DNA from: Candidatus Endomicrobiellum neotermitis
Lineage (GTDB): Bacteria > Elusimicrobiota > Endomicrobiia > Endomicrobiales > Endomicrobiaceae
DNA: 64,000 nucleotides
Assembly: GCA_031282355.1 (NCBI GenBank)
Contig: JAITDW010000003.1
Coordinates: 91,708 to 155,707 of the forward strand
Direction of reading: 5' to 3'
In this document: positions 48,646 through 57,819 of the stretch, piece after piece
How the letters are laid out: every line of letters begins with the position of its first letter
Position numbering within the stretch: the first letter of the stretch is position 1
Program-made: the position numbers and the translations under genes
The notes under the pieces: generated by a model
Told to the model about the DNA's origin: nothing
Databases searched by the model: none
What the model saw: only the letters and a program-made list of their open reading frames with translations

Positions 48646-50175
48646 ATGATATTGATACTAGATTTTGGCTCGCAATATACTCAGCTAATTGCAAGATGTT
48701 TGAGAGAACAGAAAGTGTATTGTGAGATATGTACAGGTAATGAATGCATTGAAAATTTTTCAAAATTTAAGAACTTAAAAGGGTTAATTCTTTCTGGTGG
48801 CTACGATAGCGTTTATTTAAAAAAATCTATGTGGCCTGACCCGAAAATATGGGATTTAGGTATTCCTATCTTAGGGATATGCTATGGTATGCAACTTATA
48901 GCGGAATATTTTGGTGGAAAAGTTAGTCCTTCAAAGTATAGAGAATTTGGAATTGCAAGTGTCAATATTGATTTTAACAGTTTTTTATTTGATGGTCTTA
49001 ATAGAAAAGAAATTTTATGGATGAGTCACTGTGATAAGCTTTCAAAGGTTCCAAAAGGATTTAAAATAACAGCAAGTACAGATAGTTCTCCTTATGCAGC
49101 AATGGAAAATATAGTAAAAAAGATATATGCCGTTCAGTTTCATCCAGAAGTAAAACATTCAATTAATGGAAAAAAAATTATCCAGAATTTTATATTTAAA
49201 ATTTGTGGCTTAAGTTGTGATTGGACAATAAAATCTTATCTCATAGATGAAATTGAAAAAATTCGTAAACAAATTGGAAAAAATAAAGTTTTATGTGCTC
49301 TATCTGGCGGAGTAGACTCTTCTGTTGCTGCAGTAATGCTTAATAAAGCAATAGGTAAGCAGCTCTATTGTGTTTATGTTGATCACGGATTACAAAAGTT
49401 AGGAGAAACTGAAAGGGTGCGGACAGTATTTAAAAAAATATTTGGCAAAAACCTTATAATAACGAACGCAAAAAAAATATTCTTATCAAGATTAAAAGGT
49501 GTAACAAATCCTGAACGTAAAAGAAAAATTATTGGCCATACTTTTATGAAGGTTTTTTACAATGAAGCAAAAAAATTAAAAAAAATAGATTTCCTTCTTC
49601 AGGGAACAATATATCCTGATATTATAGAAAGTATTTCCATAGCAAAATTGAAGGTACCTATTAAAAGTCATCATAATGTCGGTGGACTTCCTCGAAGAAT
49701 GAAAATGAGACTTATTGAACCTTTGAAATTTTTATTTAAAGATGAAGTAAGAGCTTTAGGAAAAGAACTTGGAATTCCAATGGAAATCATAAACAGACAG
49801 CCTTTCCCAGGACCGGGTCTCGCAATAAGAGTTTTGGGTGAAGTAACTAAAATGAAATTAAATATTTTAAAAAAAACTGATGACATAGTAACAAAGGAAA
49901 TAAGGAATTCAGGACTTTACGATAAAATATGGCAAGCTTTTACTATAATACTTCCTATTAAAACTGTTGGTGTTATGGGCGATACTAGAACTTATGAATA
50001 TGTAGTTGTGATAAGAGCTGTAAATTCTGAAGACGCAATGACTGCAAATTGGACAAAACTCCCCTATGAACTTCTGGACAAAATATCATCTCGCATTGTA
50101 AATGAAGTTAAAGGTGTTAACAGAGTAGTTTATGATATTTCAAACAAACCACCAGCGACTATAGAGTGGGAATAA
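48646..50175 (+). CDS. guaA: GMP synthase (glutamine-hydrolysing)
   Basis: GuaA converts XMP to GMP with ATP and glutamine. The 509-residue protein has the class I amidotransferase domain with the catalytic Cys in GICYGMQL and the His/Glu pair in VQFHPEVKHS, then the ATP-pyrophosphatase domain with the P-loop ALSGGVDSSVAA, and the C-terminal dimerisation domain with QPFPGPGLAIRVLGEVT and the ending KPPATIEWE. The stop shares one base with the pstS start (TAATG), which couples it to the phosphate transport genes. Confidence 0.97.
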   Translation: MILILDFGSQYTQLIARCLREQKVYCEICTGNECIENFSKFKNLKGLILSGGYDSVYLKKSMWPDPKIWDLGIPILGICYGMQLIAEYFGGKVSPSKYREFGIASVNIDFNSFLFDGLNRKEILWMSHCDKLSKVPKGFKITASTDSSPYAAMENIVKKIYAVQFHPEVKHSINGKKIIQNFIFKICGLSCDWTIKSYLIDEIEKIRKQIGKNKVLCALSGGVDSSVAAVMLNKAIGKQLYCVYVDHGLQKLGETERVRTVFKKIFGKNLIITNAKKIFLSRLKGVTNPERKRKIIGHTFMKVFYNEAKKLKKIDFLLQGTIYPDIIESISIAKLKVPIKSHHNVGGLPRRMKMRLIEPLKFLFKDEVRALGKELGIPMEIINRQPFPGPGLAIRVLGEVTKMKLNILKKTDDIVTKEIRNSGLYDKIWQAFTIILPIKTVGVMGDTRTYEYVVVIRAVNSEDAMTANWTKLPYELLDKISSRIVNEVKGVNRVVYDISNKPPATIEWE

Positions 50176-51044
50176 TGAAATCTGTTTTTATATTTTTTTT
50201 ATCAATATTTTTGCTTTTTTCTTCGTGTAGACAAAATAAATATAATAACAGTAGCAATACATTCATACAAATAAAGGGCTCAGATACTATGCTAAATCTT
50301 ATTCAAGCACTGATAGATAAAAATCCAAAAATTAGGTCTAATGTAAGTATTACTGGTGGTGGATCAGGTGTTGGATTTGCATCTTTAATGAATGCTACAT
50401 GTGATATTACGATGTCTTCTCGCATTATAGGATTAAAAGAGAAAATGTTAGCTGAAAAAAAAAATATGAACATAATGGAATTTAAAATAGGACTCGACGG
50501 ACTTGCAGTGCTTGTTAATAAAAGTAATTCAGTTAATAGATTAACGCTGGCACAGTTAAGGGATATTTTCATGGCAAAGATTACAAATTGGAAAGAAGTT
50601 GGAGGAGATGATAAAGAAATAGTGATTCTCTCAAGAGAAAGTAATTCTGGAACTCATATGTTTTTTAAAGAACAAGTTTTAAGACAAAACAATAAAAATG
50701 CCTTAGATGAATTTGCTGCTGAATCTCTTATGATGCCATCTTCACAAACTATATGCTTAGAAGTTTCTCAAAATCCTAATGCTTTGGGGTATGTAGGTAT
50801 GGGGTTTGTTGATAATAAAAAAGTAAAAGCTTTATCAATAGCCATTAATACGAACAGTAAATATATTTATCCTACATTAGAAAATGTAATGAATGGTACA
50901 TATTTAATTTCAAGACCTTTGTATTTGTACACAAATAAGAAACCACAAAATACTGTGAAAATGTTTATAGATTTTGTTTTATCTAACTATGGACAAAAAA
51001 TTGTTTTAGAAACAGGATTTGTGCCTATTAAATATAATAACTAA
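50175..51044 (+). CDS. pstS: Phosphate ABC transporter, substrate-binding lipoprotein
   Basis: PstS captures inorganic phosphate outside the inner membrane. It is a 289-residue prelipoprotein: a hydrophobic signal (FIFFLSIFLLFSSC) ends at a lipobox Cys near residue 18, a substrate for Lgt and LspA. The mature part has KGSDTMLNLIQAL, ITGGGSGVGFASL, SSRIIGLKEKM and SRESNSGTHMFF, the phosphate-binding loops of the PstS family. ATG 50175 overlaps the guaA stop; a GTG three codons earlier is in frame inside guaA. Confidence 0.94.
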   Translation: MKSVFIFFLSIFLLFSSCRQNKYNNSSNTFIQIKGSDTMLNLIQALIDKNPKIRSNVSITGGGSGVGFASLMNATCDITMSSRIIGLKEKMLAEKKNMNIMEFKIGLDGLAVLVNKSNSVNRLTLAQLRDIFMAKITNWKEVGGDDKEIVILSRESNSGTHMFFKEQVLRQNNKNALDEFAAESLMMPSSQTICLEVSQNPNALGYVGMGFVDNKKVKALSIAINTNSKYIYPTLENVMNGTYLISRPLYLYTNKKPQNTVKMFIDFVLSNYGQKIVLETGFVPIKYNN

Positions 51045-51053
51045 GTAAAAAAG

Positions 51054-51119
51054 TTGACTTTATCGAAGTATAAAGTAAAATTTAGCGTAATAAGAATTCA
51101 TGTTAAAGTTTTGAACTTT
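51054..51119 (+). promoter_or_regulatory. Possible internal promoter and stem-loop before pstC
   Basis: TTGACT (51054-51059), a 16-base spacer and TAAAAT (51076-51081) resemble a vegetative promoter. Further on, AAAGTT-TTG-AACTTT (51105-51119) can form a 6-bp hairpin followed by a T-rich run. Together they could let pstS and pstCAB be expressed at different levels. No enterobacterial Pho box is seen. Confidence 0.35.
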
Positions 51120-51140
51120 TATATTTTTGTAGTATAAAAA

Positions 51141-52010
51141 ATGAAGATGAAAAAAACTAAAAATACTATTATTGAAATAATAATTTTTATGTGTGGTACA
51201 CTATCTGTTATTTTTGTTGTTTCAATTTTTATTTTTTTACTTAAAGAGTCACTCGGTTTTTTTAGAGAATATAATATTTTAAAATTTATTACAGGAAGAA
51301 ATTGGTATCCTGATTCAAATGAACCTTCATTTGGTATTTTTCCTATGGTCATTGGATCTTTTTTAGTCACATTTGGGGCTTGTATAATAGCAGTTCCAAT
51401 AGGTGTTATGGCTGCACTTTATATTTCAGAAATTGCACCAAAATATGTACATGATATTTTAAAATTTTTAGTAGAACTTATGGCTACAATTCCAAGCGTC
51501 GTAATAGGGCTTATAGGAATGTGCACTATCGTCCCATTTGTCAAGAATTTTTTTAATATTCCTACTGGGCTTACAGCTTTTTCAGGATCGATAATGCTTG
51601 CATTTATGGTTATGCCAACAATAGTAACAATATCGGAAGATGCAATACATTCTGTACCTTGGAAATATAGAGAAGGGGCACTCGCATTAGGAGCTACAAA
51701 ATGGCAAGCTATAAGAAGAATTGTGTTAAAAGAAGCACGTCCTGGTATAATAGCTGCAATAATGCTTGGCATAGGAAGATTAATTGGTGAAACTATGGCA
51801 GTTATGATGATAACTGGAAATTCTGCTAGTATTCCTAAATCTATTTTTTCTCCTGTAAGAACTATGACAGCAACAATAGCTGCTGAAATGGGTGAAGTTG
51901 TAAAGTGTGATATACACTATAAAGCATTGTTTGCCGTTGGACTTGTACTTTTTATAATAACATTTATTGTGAATTTTATAGCAGATTTTTTTCTCGGAAA
52001 AAATAAATGA
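51141..52010 (+). CDS. pstC: Phosphate ABC transporter, permease PstC
   Basis: PstC is one half of the phosphate channel. The 289-residue protein has about six membrane segments, with the family segments GIFPMVIGSFLVTFGACIIA, ATIPSVVIGLIG and the EAA-type coupling loop YREGALALGATKWQAIRRIVLKEARPGI. GRLIGETMAVMMITGN matches PstC. It overlaps pstA by four bases (ATGA). No clear ribosome site is seen before the ATG; a second ATG lies two codons on. Confidence 0.95.
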   Translation: MKMKKTKNTIIEIIIFMCGTLSVIFVVSIFIFLLKESLGFFREYNILKFITGRNWYPDSNEPSFGIFPMVIGSFLVTFGACIIAVPIGVMAALYISEIAPKYVHDILKFLVELMATIPSVVIGLIGMCTIVPFVKNFFNIPTGLTAFSGSIMLAFMVMPTIVTISEDAIHSVPWKYREGALALGATKWQAIRRIVLKEARPGIIAAIMLGIGRLIGETMAVMMITGNSASIPKSIFSPVRTMTATIAAEMGEVVKCDIHYKALFAVGLVLFIITFIVNFIADFFLGKNK

Positions 52011-52864
52011 TTAAGTTAAGTCCTAGATTATCGCAAAAAATTTCTTATTTGCTTCTATTCTTAGCAACCGTCTTAGCTATTGTTCCAGGCCTTTTAATTA
52101 TTTCTATAATAATAGCAAAAGGAAAGGATGTTTTTTTTGCTTGGGATTTTTTAACGTTAATGCCAATAAATGGTATGCTTGATGGAGGAATTTTTCCAGC
52201 TATTATTGGTACTCTTTTATTGATTATCATCACTATTTTTTTGAGTCTTCCAATAGGTATAGGTGCTGCCATATATTTAAACGAATATGCTAAGGATAAT
52301 TTACTTACTAGAATGATTAAACTTTCAATTGTTAATTTAGCAGGTGTTCCATCTATTGTTTATGGATTGTTTGGATTAGGTATTTTCGTTATGTATTTAA
52401 AACTTGGTGTTTCTATCATTGCTGGTGTCTTAACTTTATCTGTAATGGAGCTGCCTGTAATTATAACTACGTCGCGTAGTGCGTTAAAGAGTGTACCTTA
52501 TTTATTTAGGGAAGCAAGTTTATCACTTGGAGTAAGTCGTTGGGATACAATAAAATATATAGTTCTTCCAAATGCTATTCCAGGAATATTGACAGGTGTA
52601 ATATTAAGCATTGCTAGAATAGCTGGTGAAACAGCACCTTTATTATTCACTGCTGTAGCTTTTTATACTCCATATTTACCTCATTCAATATATGATCAAG
52701 TGATGATTTTACCATATCATTTATATATAACTGCAACACAAATACCAAATATAGGTAAAGATAGAATATTTGCTACAGCATTTATGCTTTTGATGATAGT
52801 TTTAACTATGAATTTTATCGCAATAATAATAAGAATTTATTTTAGGAAAAATAGAAAATGGTAA
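52007..52864 (+). CDS. pstA: Phosphate ABC transporter, permease PstA
   Basis: PstA is the second half of the phosphate channel, 285 residues with about six membrane segments. Family segments are DGGIFPAIIGTLLL, AGVPSIVYGLFGLG, the coupling loop FREASLSLGVSRWDTIKYIVLPNAIPGI, and RIAGETAPLLFTA. It overlaps pstC by four and pstB1 by seven bases, so the three are tightly coupled. PstC and PstA make a heterodimeric channel, which fits a heterodimeric ATPase pair below it. Confidence 0.95.
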   Translation: MIKLSPRLSQKISYLLLFLATVLAIVPGLLIISIIIAKGKDVFFAWDFLTLMPINGMLDGGIFPAIIGTLLLIIITIFLSLPIGIGAAIYLNEYAKDNLLTRMIKLSIVNLAGVPSIVYGLFGLGIFVMYLKLGVSIIAGVLTLSVMELPVIITTSRSALKSVPYLFREASLSLGVSRWDTIKYIVLPNAIPGILTGVILSIARIAGETAPLLFTAVAFYTPYLPHSIYDQVMILPYHLYITATQIPNIGKDRIFATAFMLLMIVLTMNFIAIIIRIYFRKNRKW

Positions 52865-53610
52865 ACAAAATTAAAGTTAAAAATCTGAGTTGTTATTATA
52901 ATAAACAATGTGTTTTAAATTCATTAAATATTAACATTCTACAACATGAAATTTTGAGCATTATAGGGCCAGCAAACAGCGGTAAAACAACATTTTTAAG
53001 AACGCTAAACAGAATGAATGACTTAAATGTAAATTATTCACGTAAAGGTGAAATTTATCTTGATAATAACAATATTTTTTTTATGAATATGGAAAGTTTA
53101 AGGAAAAGAATAGGCATGCTTTTTGAAATGCCTATACCTTTACCAATGAGTATATATGATAATATTGTTTACGCGCCAAAACTTTTAAATATTGTCTCAA
53201 ACAAGTCTGATCAAGACGCTATGGTTGAAAAAGTTTTAAAAAATGTTTCTTTATGGAATGAAGTCAAAGATAGATTAAACTCTTCAGCTATGAAAATATC
53301 TGGAGGACAACAGCAGCGACTTTGTATAGCGAGAATTCTCGCTATTAATCCTGAGGTTATTTTATTCGACGAACCATGTTCAGGACTTGATCCTATATCT
53401 ACAGCAAAAGTTGAAGAATCAATGATTAGACTTAAACAAAAGTATACCATAGTACTTGTCACAAATAATGTGAAACAAGCATCACGTGTTAGCGATAAAA
53501 CAGCGTTTTTTCTTATGGGTAAACTTATAGAAATTAATGAAACAGGTAAATTGTTTATATCTCCACAAAAAAAACAGACAGGAGATTATATAACAGGTAG
53601 ATTTGGATGA
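52858..53610 (+). CDS. pstB1: Phosphate ABC transporter ATPase 1, degenerate Q- and H-loops
   Basis: This is a PstB-family ATPase of 250 residues. Intact motifs are Walker A GPANSGKTT (37-45), signature ISGGQ (147-151), Walker B with catalytic Glu ILFDEP (Asp171, Glu172) and D-loop GLDP. Two catalytic-loop residues differ: the Q-loop glutamine is Glu90 (MLFEMPIPLP; codon GAA at 53125) and the H-loop histidine is Asn203 (LVTNNVKQ; codon AAT at 53464). PstB normally has FQxPNPFP and VTHNM. Its own ATP site should therefore work poorly, while its signature can complete the site of a partner. It lies seven bases inside pstA and 66 bp before a second pstB. Confidence 0.93.
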   Translation: MVNKIKVKNLSCYYNKQCVLNSLNINILQHEILSIIGPANSGKTTFLRTLNRMNDLNVNYSRKGEIYLDNNNIFFMNMESLRKRIGMLFEMPIPLPMSIYDNIVYAPKLLNIVSNKSDQDAMVEKVLKNVSLWNEVKDRLNSSAMKISGGQQQRLCIARILAINPEVILFDEPCSGLDPISTAKVEESMIRLKQKYTIVLVTNNVKQASRVSDKTAFFLMGKLIEINETGKLFISPQKKQTGDYITGRFG

Positions 53611-53676
53611 ATAGAGTTAATTAACATGTATTTTAAGGTTGTTCTCATTTTTACTTGTTTTTGAAATATAAAAATT

Positions 53677-54432
53677 ATGTCAAATATAGAAATAAAAAAT
53701 TTTAATATGTATTATACAAATTTTCATGCACTCAAGAATATTAATATCAATATTGCAGAAAAAAGGGTTACTGCTATAATAGGTCCATCTGGCTGTGGTA
53801 AATCTAGTCTTTTGAGGTCAATAAATAGAATAAATGATACAGTTGATGGTGTGCATACAAGTGGAGAAATTAATATTTCTGGTAAGAATATATATAATAT
53901 TGAGGTTAATGTTGGCATTTTAAGAAGAAATGTTGGAATGGTTTTTCAAAGGCCGAATCCTTTTCCAATTTCAATTTATGAAAATGTTGCTTTTGGGTTA
54001 AAAGTTAATAGAATATATTCAAATAAAAATGTTATTGATGATGTCATTGAAAAAAGTTTGAAAGCTGTTTTGTTATGGAACCACGTAAAGGATAAATTAC
54101 GAAAATCTGCATTAAGTTTAACTTTAGAACAACAACAGCGACTTTGTATAGCAAGAGTTATTGCTGTGGCTCCTAGTATTATTCTTTTAGATGAACCATG
54201 TTCTTCTCTTGATCCTATAGCAACACAAAAAATTGAAGAACTAATAATGCAGTTGAGTAATAAATATACTATTGTTTTAGTAACACATAATATGCAACAG
54301 GCTGCAAGAATTTCACGTAGTACAGCATTTATGTTTTTAGGGAAACTTATAGAATTTGATGATACTGAAAAAATATTTACTAATCCATCTATAAAGGAAA
54401 CAGAAGATTATGTTAGTGGTAGATTTGGGTAA
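53677..54432 (+). CDS. pstB2: Phosphate ABC transporter ATPase 2, degenerate signature motif
   Basis: This second PstB paralogue has 251 residues. Walker A GPSGCGKSS (36-44), Q-loop VFQRPNPFP (Gln91), Walker B ILLDEP (Asp172, Glu173), D-loop SLDP and H-loop VTHNMQQ (His204) are all canonical. The ABC signature, LSGGQ in the family, reads LTLEQ (148-152, bases 54118-54132); the following QQR and the rest of the helix are kept. This mirrors PstB1, which has an intact signature but altered Q- and H-loops. The clear inference is a PstB1-PstB2 heterodimer. No clear ribosome site precedes the ATG; phoU follows 71 bp on. Confidence 0.93.
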   Translation: MSNIEIKNFNMYYTNFHALKNININIAEKRVTAIIGPSGCGKSSLLRSINRINDTVDGVHTSGEINISGKNIYNIEVNVGILRRNVGMVFQRPNPFPISIYENVAFGLKVNRIYSNKNVIDDVIEKSLKAVLLWNHVKDKLRKSALSLTLEQQQRLCIARVIAVAPSIILLDEPCSSLDPIATQKIEELIMQLSNKYTIVLVTHNMQQAARISRSTAFMFLGKLIEFDDTEKIFTNPSIKETEDYVSGRFG

Positions 54433-54503
54433 TCGTTTCTATGAGTCATTACTTAATTGATGTAAGAATTGTGTTACTATTAATAATAGGGGGATAAAAA
54501 AAT

Positions 54504-55169
54504 ATGCGTCATTTTGATGTTGAAATAAATGATTTACAAGATCATCTTCTTAAGACAGCTGAACTTGTCCAAAATATGATAAGAGCTGTGATGCAAGAAC
54601 TGATAAATAAAGATATAAAACAGTCTGAGGTTATATTATGTCTCGAAAAAAAAGTTAACATTCAGGAAATAGTAATTGATGATAAATGTTTAAAACTCAT
54701 AGCTTTAAATCAACCTGTAGGAGCTGATTTGAGATTTATAACTTCTGCAATGCGTATCAGTAGTGATTTAGAAAGAATGGGTGATGAAACGGTAAACATA
54801 GGTAAGAAAATTGTTCACTTGATAAAAAACGCTGACCTTAAACCTTTAGTTAATGTACCAAAAATGGTTAAGATCGTACAGAATATGATAGTTGATTGCA
54901 TAAAAGCTTTTAACACAAATAACTCAGACCTTGCTTTATCAGTGCTTATGAAAGATGATGAAGTTGATGATTTAAAAAGTAAAATTTTTAATGATATTAA
55001 AAAATTAATGGTTGAAGCTTCTGATATTGATACTGTTCAAAAAACTATAGATTTAATGTTTGTTGCAAAAAGTATAGAAAGACTCGGAGATCACATAACA
55101 AACATTAGTGAAGATGTTATTTTTATGATTCATGGGAAGAATATACGCCATCCAAGAGTTTATAAGTAA
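54504..55169 (+). CDS. phoU: Phosphate transport regulator PhoU
   Basis: PhoU is a cytoplasmic helical-bundle protein that restrains Pst transport and signals phosphate status. It has 221 residues with two PhoU repeats; the metal-binding motifs (D/E)xxxD are in SDLERMGDETVNIGKK and SIERLGDHITNISEDV. A strong ribosome site, AGGGGGA, lies before the ATG. No phoR/phoB genes are in the window. Confidence 0.95.
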   Translation: MRHFDVEINDLQDHLLKTAELVQNMIRAVMQELINKDIKQSEVILCLEKKVNIQEIVIDDKCLKLIALNQPVGADLRFITSAMRISSDLERMGDETVNIGKKIVHLIKNADLKPLVNVPKMVKIVQNMIVDCIKAFNTNNSDLALSVLMKDDEVDDLKSKIFNDIKKLMVEASDIDTVQKTIDLMFVAKSIERLGDHITNISEDVIFMIHGKNIRHPRVYK

Positions 55170-55278
55170 ACATAAAACACATTATACTATTTATTAATCA
55201 AAAGATTTATATTTCAACTCCAGTTTAGCTTTAAAAAATTTCATAAACAAATATTTTTTGTAATTGAGGGTTATTCCA

Positions 55279-56553
55279 ATGTTAGTAAAAACTGTAAAAT
55301 ATAAAAATGGACTTACATTAGTTTTAAAAAATTGTAGAAATAATTTGATATCAGCTATAGCTGTTTTTATAAAAGTAGGTTCCATTAATGAAACTACTTT
55401 CCAGTCTGGATTATCACATTTTTTAGAGCATTTGATGTTTAAAGGTAGCAATAATTATCTAGGTAATTCTATGAGCAGAAATGTTGAAAATATGGGTGGG
55501 TGTATAAATGCTGTTACAACAAAAGGATACACTATGTACTATATAAGTGCTCAAAAAAATAAAATAGAAAAATGCATAGAAATGCTTGCTGACACTATAC
55601 AAAATCCACTTTTTTCTCAAGACGAAATTGACAAAGAAAAAAAAGTTGTCATTGAAGAAATTAAAAGATATTTAGATAATCCAGAATCTATGCTTTATGA
55701 AAAGTTTTATAATACAATTTACACAAAAAGTACCCTGAAAAATAGTGTTATAGGCAAATCACAAATTATTGCAAATATTTCTCGTAAAGAATTGTACAAT
55801 TATTACAAAACTTATTATGTTCCAGGAAATATAATAGTTGTTGCAGTTGGAAATTTTAATGAAATAAAAGTGAAGAAACTTGTAGGAGAAACTTTCGGTA
55901 AATTCTATGAACAATCTTTACCTATTGAACCATTGATTGTTGAAAATATTCATAACGGTGAAGATATAATTGAGTATGGGAATGTAGAAATAGGATATAT
56001 GCTTAGTGGATTTCTTGGTCCTAATTTAAGCGAAACTGATATGTATATAGCGGATATAGCTGTAAATATTTTAGGAGAAGGTAGGACGTCAAAGCTTTAT
56101 AAATTTTTATATGAAAAAAAGCACCTTGTGTTTTCTATAGATGCTTTTTTTATGATTGAAAGAGGTACTGGGAATGTGTGCATCATGTCTCTTTTTGATC
56201 CAAAAAACATAGAAGAGGTAAAAAATGAAATAAAAAATCAAATTCAAGGTATTATTGAGAACGGTGTTACTCAAAAAGAATTAAATAGAGCCAAACTTTC
56301 AATAAAAATGAATTTAAGTTTATCTTTTGAAACATCAATTGATATTGCAGAAAGACTTGGATATTGGTATTTAATGGGAAATCCCAGTTTTGTTACAAAA
56401 TATGTACAAAAATTGGAAAAAATTACAATTGAAGATATAATACATTTTTTTAAAAAATATTATTCATCCAAATTAATTTCTAATATAGCTTTGTTACCAA
56501 AATTAGATATTTATAATAATGAAATATATTCGGAGAAAAAAAATGATAAGTAG
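55279..56553 (+). CDS. M16-family zinc peptidase, active-type subunit
   Basis: This 424-residue protein is an M16 (insulinase/processing-peptidase-like) metalloprotease with two homologous domains. The inverted zinc motif HxxEH is present (GLSHFLEHLMFKG) with the downstream Glu region (EKKVVIEEIKRY). The C-terminal domain has LGEGRTSKLYKFLYEKKHLVFS. ATG 55279 is chosen since GAGGG lies eight bases upstream; the frame opens at TTG 55264. It overlaps the next M16 gene by 11 bases, so the two should form an active/inactive heterodimer. No signal peptide is evident. Confidence 0.9.
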   Translation: MLVKTVKYKNGLTLVLKNCRNNLISAIAVFIKVGSINETTFQSGLSHFLEHLMFKGSNNYLGNSMSRNVENMGGCINAVTTKGYTMYYISAQKNKIEKCIEMLADTIQNPLFSQDEIDKEKKVVIEEIKRYLDNPESMLYEKFYNTIYTKSTLKNSVIGKSQIIANISRKELYNYYKTYYVPGNIIVVAVGNFNEIKVKKLVGETFGKFYEQSLPIEPLIVENIHNGEDIIEYGNVEIGYMLSGFLGPNLSETDMYIADIAVNILGEGRTSKLYKFLYEKKHLVFSIDAFFMIERGTGNVCIMSLFDPKNIEEVKNEIKNQIQGIIENGVTQKELNRAKLSIKMNLSLSFETSIDIAERLGYWYLMGNPSFVTKYVQKLEKITIEDIIHFFKKYYSSKLISNIALLPKLDIYNNEIYSEKKNDK

Positions 56554-57772
56554 TTTTATACTCAAAAATGACATAAAAGTTATTTTTAGCAAAACTTATG
56601 AAGTTGATGTTGTTGCATTAAAAGTGTTTACGCCTGTTTCAGTTATAAATGAAAGTTTAGATAATGCAGGGATATCTTATATTACTTCTAGACTTATGAC
56701 ACGTTCCACTAAGAATCGTTCAAATGAAATTCTTGCAAGTGATATAGAAGACATAGGAGCACAATTGTACAGCTTTGTTGATTATGATATATCTGGGATC
56801 GGTATGATTTTTTTATGTAAATATTTTAATAGGGCAGTAGAGATTCTGTCAGATATTATATTAAACCCTACTTTTCATGATACAGAATTGTCTTTTGAAA
56901 AAGAAAATATCATAGCATCACTCAATTCACGAAAAGATATTATAGGACGTGTTGTTTATGATGAATTTATAAAATTATTTTATCACAAGACACCTTATGC
57001 TATGCCTGTTTTAGGTACTATTAAAACAGTTCAAAAAATGAATTTTAAGAGCTTAGAACAATGGTATAAATATTCTTATAATTCCTCAAATATCTTGATT
57101 TCAGTTGCAGGGAATGTAGATAAGAATATCGTTAAAAAGTACATAGGAAAATATTTTTCTTTAGTTCATAATGGATTAAAATTTAAAACCCCTATTTTTA
57201 ACATAAAACATTCTAAACCAATAAAGAAAAAAATTTATAGTAAATTTAACCAGTCATATATATATTTAGGATTCCCAGCACCAAGTATTTATGATATAGA
57301 TTTTATTTCAATAAAGGTTGCAAATATTATTTTAGGTGGAAAAATGAGTAGTAGATTGTTTATTGAGTTAAGAGAGAATCTTGGTCTTGCCTATGAAGTT
57401 GGCACTATATACCCTTCAAGAAGAGAAATGAGTTATTTTGCTATTTATATAGGACTCGACAAAGAGAATATAGATTTGGCACTAAATAAAATAAATAAAA
57501 TTTTAAAAGATTTTTATACTTTAGGTGTTTTAGAACAAGAATTGAAAGATGCAAAAATGTATATAAAAGGTCTTCATGCTATGAATAAACAAACTGTAAA
57601 TAATCAGTCCCATTATTATGGATGGTTAGAAATTATCGGTAAAGGTCATGAGTACGATACTAAATATCTCAAAGATATAGATAAAATTTCAACAAAAAAT
57701 ATTTCTGATGCAATTGGTAAATTATTTTCTAAAGATTCTACAACTATAATCATTAGTCCTCATTTAAAATAA
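56543..57772 (+). CDS. M16-family peptidase-like protein, inactive-type subunit
   Basis: This is a second M16-like protein of 409 residues. The zinc motif is lost: the place of HFLEH reads GISYITSRLM. Overall two-domain layout is kept, including GAQLYSFVDYD and ILGGKMSSRLFIELRENLGLAYEVG in the C-terminal domain. In this family such a partner commonly shapes the chamber for an active subunit, here the preceding gene. ATG 56543 is chosen because GGAG lies eight bases upstream; the upstream ATG 56519 has none. Confidence 0.88.
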   Translation: MISSFILKNDIKVIFSKTYEVDVVALKVFTPVSVINESLDNAGISYITSRLMTRSTKNRSNEILASDIEDIGAQLYSFVDYDISGIGMIFLCKYFNRAVEILSDIILNPTFHDTELSFEKENIIASLNSRKDIIGRVVYDEFIKLFYHKTPYAMPVLGTIKTVQKMNFKSLEQWYKYSYNSSNILISVAGNVDKNIVKKYIGKYFSLVHNGLKFKTPIFNIKHSKPIKKKIYSKFNQSYIYLGFPAPSIYDIDFISIKVANIILGGKMSSRLFIELRENLGLAYEVGTIYPSRREMSYFAIYIGLDKENIDLALNKINKILKDFYTLGVLEQELKDAKMYIKGLHAMNKQTVNNQSHYYGWLEIIGKGHEYDTKYLKDIDKISTKNISDAIGKLFSKDSTTIIISPHLK

Positions 57773-57819
57773 TTGTGTATACACCACACAATTATTAATA
57801 AGTAGGTTTTAAAAAATTG

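Noticed and set aside
54118-54132. LTLEQ in PstB2 as a sequencing error or frameshift
   Set aside because: The frame is intact on both sides and three adjacent codons differ from SGG at several bases, so a single error cannot explain it.
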